A DNA stretch of 64,000 bases. Origin: a virus. Below, piece by piece: positions 45,485 to 54,600 of this stretch. Every line of letters begins with the position of its first letter. Position 1 is the first letter of the stretch. Location of the stretch: the IMG/VR virus record IMGVR_UViG_3300032313_000500, positions 1-64,000 of that record; one strand, written 5' to 3'. Below the pieces are notes generated by a model, which saw only the letters and a program-made list of their open reading frames with translations, had not been told where the DNA came from and made no database searches. The translations under genes were made by a program, and so were the position numbers.

Positions 45485-46077
45485 ACAATAGAGACATTAA
45501 GGCAGACCCGCTAGGTGGGATAATCCCCCAAGAACTAGTAACTGGAGACATCCTCAAAGGCCGTGGACCAAGAAGAGGAAACCTTGAAAGACTGCTTCGC
45601 TACTGGCGACCAATCATGAAAAAGCCAGGTGGCTTTAGGCGTTGCAAGGTCATTCTTGCTGACCATCCAGAGTTGTACCCACTGAACAATATATGTGCTT
45701 GGTTGCATCATGAAACTACCGGTCTTTGGCCAAACGAAGGTTGTCACCATCCCGGCATGAAAAACTGCCGTAAAAAAATTAAAAAAGGAACGAATGGTTC
45801 TCTTTTCTCTGACTCAGATTTTGATAAAAGGGTAAGAAAACTTGCTGGAAATAGTAAGAAGTCTTTACAGCCGGAAACCGAGCAATACGAAGACTCAGTA
45901 GTGACGAATGCCGACGAAAAACATTCAGTTCTAGTGATGCGTGACTTTTCTGAGATGGAACCAGATTTTTGCAAAACCATGTCTGACGATTCAAATTGGG
46001 AAATAGAGGGCGAAGACGAAATGGGAAACACCAAGTCAGTCCCTTATGATTCTGAACAGGACAACGACGTTGAGTAA
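45481..46077 (+). CDS. His/Cys-rich hypothetical protein
   Basis: A 198-residue protein. Residues about 33-100 contain 'NLERLLRYWRPIMKKPGGFRRC', 'LNNICAWLHHETTGLWPNEG' and 'CHHPGMKNC', a conserved basic, Trp/His/Cys-rich domain that I have met in other actinophage-type head modules. Metal binding via His/Cys is plausible. The C-terminal half is acidic and low complexity. Overlaps the neighbours on both sides. Confidence 0.55.
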   Translation: MNNRDIKADPLGGIIPQELVTGDILKGRGPRRGNLERLLRYWRPIMKKPGGFRRCKVILADHPELYPLNNICAWLHHETTGLWPNEGCHHPGMKNCRKKIKKGTNGSLFSDSDFDKRVRKLAGNSKKSLQPETEQYEDSVVTNADEKHSVLVMRDFSEMEPDFCKTMSDDSNWEIEGEDEMGNTKSVPYDSEQDNDVE

Positions 46078-48067
46078 TAGAGAAATAAATTTCGTTAAAA
46101 GAAGAGTTGCCCTACTTTCCGTAAAGACGGTACGTAAGGTAAACCCCGTAATTACCATGCGCCTAAACGGCCAGCAAAACGTAATAGATTACAAGGCCTT
46201 AGCAAAACGTTCTGGACTAACACGAAAGTACAGCGTGAAGGTTGGAATACTTGGCACGCACTCAACAATCGGCCAGGCTGCTCAATCTGCAATTTCTGCT
46301 GCAACTCCAGGAAACCTGAGCCCAATAAGAAGCCCGATTCGTTCTGGCTTATGGGGTGCCTTAACTCCTGGAAAGCCAAGAATTCCAGGTGGAACTGGTG
46401 GGGCAAATCGTGCCAGTCGTTGTCCAGAGGGATATCAGTATGGCGGTCGCTTTACTGACTCTCGTTTTTCTACATGTGGGGCAAAACTCTTTGACATACC
46501 TTCCGCTATTGGTTTAGCAATTGGCGCACTGAGAAGGATAGCCCGTGGCGCTAGAGCGGTTTCTGGAGACTCAACTCCAATCACTGGCGAAACTCCACCA
46601 GAGTCAATAGTTCAATCAAGACGTCCACAGATTCCAAGAGTCGGAAATCCCAACCCTGCAGCACGCGCGGCTGCGGCAAAAAACATCGTCTCTCAAATTG
46701 GGCAGACAGACGCGGCAGTCGTAAGAATGGTCAGAAAAGACGGTTTCGCATTGGAGCCAGTAGTCTCAGCGCAAGTACTCAGAGCAATCCCCGACAACAG
46801 GGACATGGAAGGCGCTGACTACATATTGTCAGTTCAGGACCTTCCACAACTCGGTGGCCAAGAACTCGGACTTTTATCAAATACCGGCGTTACTAAACTC
46901 ACCTATGTTTTGCCAGGTGGCTCAACCCTCTCGCTTGAAAAGAAGAGGCAACTCACTGTTGGTGAAAGAAGAAAACTTGGGCGCACCGTTAATGCTGCAT
47001 CAAAAATTGACATATCAAACGACCCCACTGCTCGCCTAAAAGAAGTCGTTGCTCAAACTGGGGATGGAATAGGTTATTCGGAAAACTTTTTAAACATCAA
47101 GAACCCAAATGAGGTGGTTTCTAAAGGTGGAAAGTCGGTTCCGAGATGGGCTGACGAATTGTTCGGCAAGGGAAGAAAAGCAAAGCCTGCAGCCAATGCA
47201 GAAAGAGCAACAGATTCAAGTAGTGCTGTGGGTAAAAACATCACAAGTGTTGACGCTGCAGTTGACCAGATAATGTCCGGAAGACCACTTTCTGAAATTG
47301 ACCCAATGATTTTGCAACAGGCTCTTACAAAGGCAAACGTATTTAAGAGACAAAAATTGGACCGAAGAAGAGAAATGCTTGAAACGCCAAATGGCAACAA
47401 GTACATGCTCTATTCCTCGTCTGGCAAATATGAGCACCTTGGTCAAAAACTTGCAAGCGATATCCAGCAGCACCTTGGTCTTGAGTCACCTGACGTTTTC
47501 TTTGTTGGCGAGGGAGATAAGAGAAAGTACATAGTGGAGGACCCTTCTTCTCTAATTAGGGGATTCCAGGTTGACCGTAGGCGTAAATTCTCCGACTACA
47601 AACCGGAAGATGTAGCAAAAATGCTTGTTTCCGACTGGCTTACGGACCAGAGAGAAAGAGACCCAGGCTCAATTGTTCCTGTTTCAAACGGAACTGACAC
47701 AAAGCCGGTTGTTACCAACAACTTCACTTCTGGACTTACTGACCTTGACCAAGTGTCAATTGTTGAGCGTCAAAAACTAACATTATCTCAATTCATGGAC
47801 GCAAATAGGGCTGAGACTTACTCGCAATATTTCCAAAATTTACAGCAACAACAGAGATTTGCCTTCAGAAGAGAGATTGACGCTCTACTATTAAGAGCAA
47901 GACAATTTAACTTTACACAATTTAAAAATCGCCTTTACAACGATGGTCGCTTAACCGACGCAGAAAAAGCACACCTGAACATCGTTGGGCGCATTCTGGA
48001 AATAAGAATTCAAAACTATGCAGGTAGTAGGGAAATTTTAATGGAAATCCTCGGAGTCAAAAAATGA
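46046..48067 (+). CDS. Large head-module protein with Cys motif and degenerate kinase-like domain
   Basis: 673 residues from ATG 46046; starts at TTG 46070 or ATG 46158 are also possible. A Cys motif at about 130-150 (SRCPEGYQYGGRFT...CGAKLFD) matches one in the 39393 protein. Residues about 440-590 (NKYMLYSSSGKYEHLGQKL, ...KMLVSDWLTDQRERDPGS) run in parallel with the kinase-fold domain of the protease polyprotein. The DxxxxN and DxG residues are replaced, so it may be inactive. The C-terminal 100 residues are helical. It overlaps the preceding and following genes by a few bases. Confidence 0.55.
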   Translation: MILNRTTTLSNREINFVKRRVALLSVKTVRKVNPVITMRLNGQQNVIDYKALAKRSGLTRKYSVKVGILGTHSTIGQAAQSAISAATPGNLSPIRSPIRSGLWGALTPGKPRIPGGTGGANRASRCPEGYQYGGRFTDSRFSTCGAKLFDIPSAIGLAIGALRRIARGARAVSGDSTPITGETPPESIVQSRRPQIPRVGNPNPAARAAAAKNIVSQIGQTDAAVVRMVRKDGFALEPVVSAQVLRAIPDNRDMEGADYILSVQDLPQLGGQELGLLSNTGVTKLTYVLPGGSTLSLEKKRQLTVGERRKLGRTVNAASKIDISNDPTARLKEVVAQTGDGIGYSENFLNIKNPNEVVSKGGKSVPRWADELFGKGRKAKPAANAERATDSSSAVGKNITSVDAAVDQIMSGRPLSEIDPMILQQALTKANVFKRQKLDRRREMLETPNGNKYMLYSSSGKYEHLGQKLASDIQQHLGLESPDVFFVGEGDKRKYIVEDPSSLIRGFQVDRRRKFSDYKPEDVAKMLVSDWLTDQRERDPGSIVPVSNGTDTKPVVTNNFTSGLTDLDQVSIVERQKLTLSQFMDANRAETYSQYFQNLQQQQRFAFRREIDALLLRARQFNFTQFKNRLYNDGRLTDAEKAHLNIVGRILEIRIQNYAGSREILMEILGVKK

Positions 48068-51000
48068 AAAAAGTATCTACCCTATTTGATGCACTGCGTA
48101 ATGAAAAATTTGCTATTGCTATTCAAGATGATTATGGAGTCAAATACTATGGCTCCGAAGGCCAGGGAAAAGAATGGTCCGACTGGGCCAACTCTCTTAG
48201 CACCAAAACTATTGACGCAAACAATATTCCAGCAGGAATCATTCAGGGGCCCTACAAAAACATTAGCGAGCATTCCTTAAAGTCATTGCTGACTGCTTTT
48301 GGAAACAACATTAGCGAAATTGGCAACTCCTATACAGACTCCAAGTCATACTCTTACAAAAGTTCTGTAAAGATGGACAACGGTGCCCGTGTTCCAGCAG
48401 TAATGGATACACCAATTGGTCACTTTACCAAGTCCCAGTATTCAAGCGCTGTGAATTACAAGGGTCTTGCTATTCGCACCCAAATCAAAGAGGGAAGTTT
48501 TCTTTTTGAAGCAAGAGCAAACAATTACGCATTCAACTTTGACAACTGGATGTACAACTCAACCCCGTCAAAAGCCGAAATAAAGTCACTTCGTCACAGA
48601 ATTGACACAAACGTAGGTCGTTCTTCCGAAAGACGTCTGGGCATGAAATTTAAAGCCGCTCTTGTTGAAAGAGATGGACGCCACAGAGTTGGTTACGCGC
48701 AAACACTGGAAACCAAATCACTTGAAGACTCTCTTGAGTTGAAAGGAATTGGTCAAAGAATAGGTGGAGGAGCACGCATCGGCAGAAGAGCGGCTCGCAG
48801 TATGGCCATGTTTGACCCTAAAGCATGGGACGGCGATGGCGATGGCGTAGTGCAGGAAGGTACACCCTTTGAAAGACCTGCAATTCCCGGCATCAACGAC
48901 AGGGCAACTGGCGGTGCTGTTGACGCAGATGCTGCGAAGAAGGCATGGAAAGAATTTCAAAAGAATCCAGGCAGTTCAACGCCTTCTAGAGAGTTGAGTC
49001 CTGCACGCAGAGCCATGCGCGAAGGAAGCCGCTCAGTAGGAAGACAAGTTCTCACTAACCGTAAGCCAGCGGCAGCGGGTCGTAAATTACCTGACTCAAA
49101 ACCAATCAAGAGAAGCGGTCTTGCATCAAGATTGCCTGGCGACAAAAACGAAGCAGGAGTCAACCCACTAGTAGCAAAAGAAGTAGTTCGCAAAATAGAA
49201 GATGTTCTCTATAAACGAGACACATTAGATTCATTCAGTGCTTTCATTGATGGACTTGGTCCAGACGGTGGTCAGGAATTAAGTGCTGAACAAGTTTTTG
49301 ACATAAAAGAAGCAATCCAGTTGTACGACAATGAAGAATACGACATGGACGACCTTTACAGCAGTGTTTCAGCAGCCGTCACCAGAAAGAAGCCCGACGC
49401 TAAACCAAGTCAATCCGGAATGCGTTCACGTGTTGGTAAAGCACAAATGGACAGACAAGTTAATGGTCTCGCATCACGAAGTGGTCGTTCTAAGAAAAAA
49501 TCAAAACTGAAAGCAGTACCAGGACTTGACAAGGTTGACGAACGAGATGGTTCCCTATGGGCGTCTTTGACACCAGAACAGCAAGAAGTTGTAAAGAAAA
49601 ATACTCAAACAGCATATGAAAGACTTCAGACATCCATCAAAAAAGACAAGTATCTCAGCACGTGGTGGGATGAATTTTTACGTCTTCCTCGCAAAAAGGG
49701 AGCAACAGACGCTGACGGTAATGAGTGGTCTGAGCAATCAAGAATTGCTGGAGAGGCATTCACTTCTTTTGAAGTAGCAATAAACAGGTCAATTGACGGC
49801 GCAAATTCAGAAATACAAGCCGACGAGAGAGCGCTTGCAGCAATGAGACCTACAGGGTCTGATGCTGAAATTAAAAAAGCAGAAAACAGAATTGCAAATA
49901 AGAAGAAACAGGTTCAAAGAATTCAAAAAATTCTAGACGACCTTAAAACGTACGACCAAATGGACAAAGCCGATGACTGGTCGCTTCTTGAACACCTTCA
50001 CCCAGAACAAAGAAAGAAATCTTTCGGTACTGGATTGCAAAAAGATGAAATAAATCTGATTGTTAGCCCTTTTGCTGATGGAAAACTTCCAAAGGGAATG
50101 AAAGTTGGAGAACCATCAACAATTTTTGAAGAAATTGGTGGAGTTAAAAGAGCAAAGCCTCGTATTATCGGAGAAAAAGGTGATGCAAAACTTGCAGACT
50201 TTGCAGACAGAATTCTTCGCCCCAACCCAGTAAGGGCGGAAAGAAGAAGACTACGAAAGGCCGGAAAAGGTAAGACGTTCACAGAAGAATCGCCACGCGA
50301 AAAAATCTCAAAAGTTAAAAGAAGAATTTCTAAAGCAAAACGTCAAGTACAAAGCAAGATTCGTGGAAAGCGCAATCCAGAGAATATTGAAAGCGCTTTG
50401 GAAAAAGTCAGGAAACGTAACACTCCACTTATCGGCAGAGACAAAGACGACAATCCGGTTATCTCTCGCGAAACAATTGAGGGTTTTGCAAAACTGCTAA
50501 GAGGATACAAGCCTTCGGAAAAAAGAACCAAAGATGGAGCGACCAAAGGTAAGAACGCCGACTCGTTCCTTGGACAAATCTGGGACTCACAAAACTTCTC
50601 TGCACTTCCTACAGCGATAACTGAAGAAGAGGCCAGGGAACTAATATCTTTAGGATGGACACCAATTCAACGTGGGCATGGAGGAACAACACCCTCCCAG
50701 GCAGCCTCATGGGCGGAAGATTATATTTACGACCCTAGAAGATTTATTACTGGAGAAGGTGGACAAGCAGTAGGCCCTGGAGAATACTGGGCCCACCCTG
50801 AGAGCACCGGATGGGACAGTTGGATTAGAGGTCAATCTTCAAACACTGCAACACTTGCTTTCTTGCCACCTAACTCAAAAGTCCTAACGGAAGCGCAAGC
50901 GTCAAAACTTCAACAGGACGGCAATAGTATTGCAAACGCAATCGGTGGATACATAACTGGTGCTGGTAGTGGTGGAAAAGCGGAAGAACTTGACCCACAA

Positions 51001-51360
51001 GACCTTGTTAGAGAAATCAAACAGCATCTTTCAAGCGTGTTACCAATGGATTCAGGTGTTTGGAATAGCGAAGTAGGAAAAGTATATTCTCAAATATTCA
51101 GCCTCATGGAGGCTGGAAACTCGGCGGAAGGCAAGCAACTCTATGCCGCTCTGCAGTTCATGTTAAAACAAAGAGACTCTCATAAAAACATTTACGCCAT
51201 GATTCTTGGATACGACGGTGTTGATTATGGAAAATCAGACGGAAGATTGCTGATGTTTAACCGCGGTGCGCTATCTGTTGTTGGAGAAGCAGTTGTTCCT
51301 CTTGATAAACTCAAAGCCATAGCAGCGGGCCAACCTTGGCCACCCAGAAAGGACGCATAA
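48064..51360 (+). CDS. Large head-module protein with ADP-ribosyltransferase-like C-terminus
   Basis: 1098 residues. The N-terminal about 230 residues are an unknown alpha/beta domain. An EF-hand-like module FDPKAWDGDGDGVVQEGTPF lies at about 250-270, nearly identical to one in the 31018 protein. Linker motifs GLASRLPG, GMRSRVG and GLASRSG lie at about 352, 452 and 468. Long charged helices follow. The last about 240 residues (WTPIQRGHGG at about 868, 'GGQAVGPGEYWAHPE', 'TLAFLPPNSKVL', then AMILGYDGVDYGKSDGRLL and FNRGAL) follow the R-G...G-E-Y...GYDai...NR layout of ART-type toxins in phage heads. NAD-dependent host modification is inferred. Confidence 0.55.
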   Translation: MKKVSTLFDALRNEKFAIAIQDDYGVKYYGSEGQGKEWSDWANSLSTKTIDANNIPAGIIQGPYKNISEHSLKSLLTAFGNNISEIGNSYTDSKSYSYKSSVKMDNGARVPAVMDTPIGHFTKSQYSSAVNYKGLAIRTQIKEGSFLFEARANNYAFNFDNWMYNSTPSKAEIKSLRHRIDTNVGRSSERRLGMKFKAALVERDGRHRVGYAQTLETKSLEDSLELKGIGQRIGGGARIGRRAARSMAMFDPKAWDGDGDGVVQEGTPFERPAIPGINDRATGGAVDADAAKKAWKEFQKNPGSSTPSRELSPARRAMREGSRSVGRQVLTNRKPAAAGRKLPDSKPIKRSGLASRLPGDKNEAGVNPLVAKEVVRKIEDVLYKRDTLDSFSAFIDGLGPDGGQELSAEQVFDIKEAIQLYDNEEYDMDDLYSSVSAAVTRKKPDAKPSQSGMRSRVGKAQMDRQVNGLASRSGRSKKKSKLKAVPGLDKVDERDGSLWASLTPEQQEVVKKNTQTAYERLQTSIKKDKYLSTWWDEFLRLPRKKGATDADGNEWSEQSRIAGEAFTSFEVAINRSIDGANSEIQADERALAAMRPTGSDAEIKKAENRIANKKKQVQRIQKILDDLKTYDQMDKADDWSLLEHLHPEQRKKSFGTGLQKDEINLIVSPFADGKLPKGMKVGEPSTIFEEIGGVKRAKPRIIGEKGDAKLADFADRILRPNPVRAERRRLRKAGKGKTFTEESPREKISKVKRRISKAKRQVQSKIRGKRNPENIESALEKVRKRNTPLIGRDKDDNPVISRETIEGFAKLLRGYKPSEKRTKDGATKGKNADSFLGQIWDSQNFSALPTAITEEEARELISLGWTPIQRGHGGTTPSQAASWAEDYIYDPRRFITGEGGQAVGPGEYWAHPESTGWDSWIRGQSSNTATLAFLPPNSKVLTEAQASKLQQDGNSIANAIGGYITGAGSGGKAEELDPQDLVREIKQHLSSVLPMDSGVWNSEVGKVYSQIFSLMEAGNSAEGKQLYAALQFMLKQRDSHKNIYAMILGYDGVDYGKSDGRLLMFNRGALSVVGEAVVPLDKLKAIAAGQPWPPRKDA

Positions 51361-51689
51361 TGTCTGAAGACGAATTTGTAGAAAAACACCGTGAGTACTC
51401 CGTGTACGCAGACTGGCCTCCGTTTTCAATATCTAGCAAAAAAAGAAATGACTATCTTGAAGATGTTGTTAAAGAAGACAGACGAATAGTTTCAAAAATT
51501 AACGCCAAAGACGAAGATGCATTTGAAAGAATGTACTCAACCGTAGAGGTTAAGTGGTCTGACGACCTTGAAGAAGCCCGCCTCTACCAAAAGAGGTATG
51601 GCAAAGAAAAGATTGACGCATTTCTCGCTGCTTTAGAACTGGAAGGTCTTGAAGAAGACAGCGACGGCGTTCCATTTGGAATTTTTTAA
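51360..51689 (+). CDS. Small hypothetical protein coupled to the ART-like gene
   Basis: A 109-residue acidic protein. ATG at 51360 shares a base with the stop of the preceding gene (TAATG). Contains 'YSVYADWPPFSISSKKRNDYLED' and a helical C-terminus (EEARLYQKRYGKEKIDAFLAALELEG). Strong coupling to an enzyme-like gene suggests a chaperone, inhibitor or loading partner, but nothing in its sequence proves that. Confidence 0.55.
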   Translation: MSEDEFVEKHREYSVYADWPPFSISSKKRNDYLEDVVKEDRRIVSKINAKDEDAFERMYSTVEVKWSDDLEEARLYQKRYGKEKIDAFLAALELEGLEEDSDGVPFGIF

Positions 51690-51690
51690 T

Positions 51691-54600
51691 GTGGAAAGCG
51701 AACTCAGAAGTCAAATTGCTGCCGTAAGGCGAGCAGCGGATATTGGATGTTTTGGTGCGCACCAAATTTCAAACGGTGAATGGCTGCCCTGTTCTTCAAC
51801 AAAACAATTTCTGACAATTACTAACGGTTTTGATGTCAAGTCAAGAATTTCACTTGACGACATGGAGAACTGGTCTTCAATCAGAAAATCAAAAGGAAAA
51901 AAGCGAAAGAAGCGTTGGGAAAAACTTCGTGAGCGCAGAATACTTGGAATTGAATCTCTGGAAGGCGGCGGTCTTGTTTCTCCAAGAAACTCAACAAACA
52001 TGATTAATGGTGGCACAAATCCACCAATCACGCATGGTGCTTCAAGTCCTTCGGGTATGTCTACTAAGAGCATTCAGCCCGCATTCATGCCTAGAGACAA
52101 CGACCCTGACGTGTTTGTTGATATTGAATCAGCAAGAAAAAGAGCGCAGCAACTTGGCTGTATCGGTGTAAGCAGAAGAATGTCAAAAGGTGGAAAGGTT
52201 ATATGGATGCCATGTACAAATATCACCGACTACAACAATCTGACCGGAATGACTTCTCTTGGAAGAACAAATCTTCAAAAAAGAAATGAAAAAATAATTA
52301 GAACCGTAATAAAAGAAAATCTTAAAAAGAAAAAAACAACTATTCAAGAAGATATTTACGGCAAGGCTCTCGGTCCAAGAATTAGAGGAATAGCCCGAGC
52401 AGCAGTTTCAAGGTTTGACGCAAATGCTTTTGACGGAGACGAAGACGGCTTAATCCAAGACGGAACCACGTTTGAGAGACCAAGCATTCCAACTCCATCC
52501 ATACCAAAACCCGCAGACAGAGAAGCCACACCAAAAACTGTAGACAGAGAAGTTTCAGCATCAGAAGTTTCTGCAGTACGCAAATTCATGAGCGCCATGA
52601 CTTCTTCGCAAATGGATTCTTTCAGAGGTGAACCAATTGAAGCGTACGACGGAGTTCCTGGGTCAAGGCGTGGAATGGCATCCAGTGGTCCTGGATTCAT
52701 TATCGGTCGCGGTCCAAAACCAGTAAGCGGAAGAAAGACACCAAAGCCTTTATCCATAGCGGAACTGAGAAACCCAGAAGCAAGTCCAACCAACCCATTT
52801 AGAAATCTCGGTGGAAGACTGATGGGCAAATTGATTAGGGGAATGGTCAAGCCTGAACATAGAAACAAACAAGATAGAACGACTTTCCTCATTGGTGGAA
52901 ATACTGGTTCGGGTAAAACAACCGTACTTGACGGACATTTAATACCAAAAGGCCTAGTCCCCTCACACGAGGAAGCCGCGCTCATTGACCCTGACTTCAT
53001 CAAGAAAGGTCTTGTTGGATACAACGACGGGGATGGTGCTGGTCGTGTTCATAGAGAGTCTCAAGCAGCAACTGACAAGACAATTAGGGATGCCGCTTCT
53101 GACCAAATGGACATGGTAATCACAGGTTCTGGTGCGTCAAGACAAATTCAACACATGCGTGAAGCGTCTGAGCGTGGAGAAAAGGTAGTCGGACACTGGG
53201 TGCACGTTCCACAACAGGAAGCATCTAGGAGAATTAAAAAAAGAATGGATGAAACCAATAGGTACATCCCAGACAACACAGCCCATATGGCTCAGAGTAT
53301 TCCTAAAGTTATTTCAACAGGATTTGAAGAAGACTTACTGGATGAGTTCTACCTATGGGACAACGACGTACCCGAAGGTAAAGAGCCAAAACTTATTGCA
53401 AAAAAAGTTCGTGGCAAAAAGTTTGAAATATACGACGCTAAAAAATTTGAAGAATTTGCCGGAAGTAAAAAGTGGGCAGACACCTGGGTTGCAACATCTG
53501 AAGGAAAAGATTCAGACAATGACAGCGCATCTGTACAGATGAGTAAAAATAGAAGCGGAAATCCTGCAAACAGAGGCGGGAGTGGACGTGTCACGCCTCC
53601 CAAAAACCCGCGAACCCCAATACCTAGCACAGGACAAGGCTCTCCCTTGGACCTAACTCCGTACTCACCGCCATCAAGAGAAAATTCTGTAAAAAAAACA
53701 TTAATAGGAAAAATTCAAAAAATTATACCGCGTGTTCAATTTGAGGGAGTACTTAGAATAGCATCGCGTATTCCAAAGGGAATGCCTCTTTATGAAGAAA
53801 CTGACGACAATCAAATTAAAATAAATTTAAAATCTTTGCAAATTAATCTTGACACTCCTCAGGATATTTTGAAAGCAGTTGATACCTACGCTCCACTCAA
53901 AGCAGACAACGAATCAATGGAGGATTTTGCAGCAAGAATTATTCAAACTATTCCGGCTATGAGGTGGGCGGTTGGGTCCAGTGGTCCAGGAGGAGCAAAA
54001 AGACTTGCAGACATATTAACTCAATCTGGATTCAGTAATAATTCTCAAGAAAAAGTAAGAGAAATACTAAAGAAAAATTTAGAAAATCCATCATTTGCTG
54101 AATTAGTAAAAATACACGGAATGCCATTGATTGTAAACGGTGACACATTATTTACAACAAACGAAAAACTAGCAGCAGGAGGGACGGATGCTTTTCATAC
54201 TGCAGGTTATGGGTTTATCCTCATGTCTGATTCTCTTCTACGGGAAGGAAAGTCGTATTCTCTTGGCTGGACCGAGGAAACCCCCCTTTACAATTATGTT
54301 GGAGAAACAATGCGTCACGAGTGGTTTCACTACTTAGATGGAATAATGAACGCAATGGACCCTGTTGCGAGAAACAATAGAATACAAAAGTACATGAAAA
54401 GTGTAAATGATTTTCTTTCAGACCCTCAGGCTCGTTTTGAAAAAGCGCTAGGAACTCCAGAAGAAATGATTAAAGAAGCAGAGTCAATAGCAGTAAGAAG
54501 TATTGCTTTTGCTCAAGGAAAATCAAAACGTGATGCCATAAGGTATTTAAGGAATAGGAAAGACAAAGATTATTTGGCTTTAATGGATTTAGCCATTGGA

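Noticed and set aside
52356-53024. Long open frame on the minus strand (222 codons) opposite the zeta/HExxH gene
   Set aside because: It is antisense to a gene with clear P-loop and metal-loop motifs, has a Pro/Ser/Leu-rich low-complexity translation, and lacks coupling or ribosome signals.
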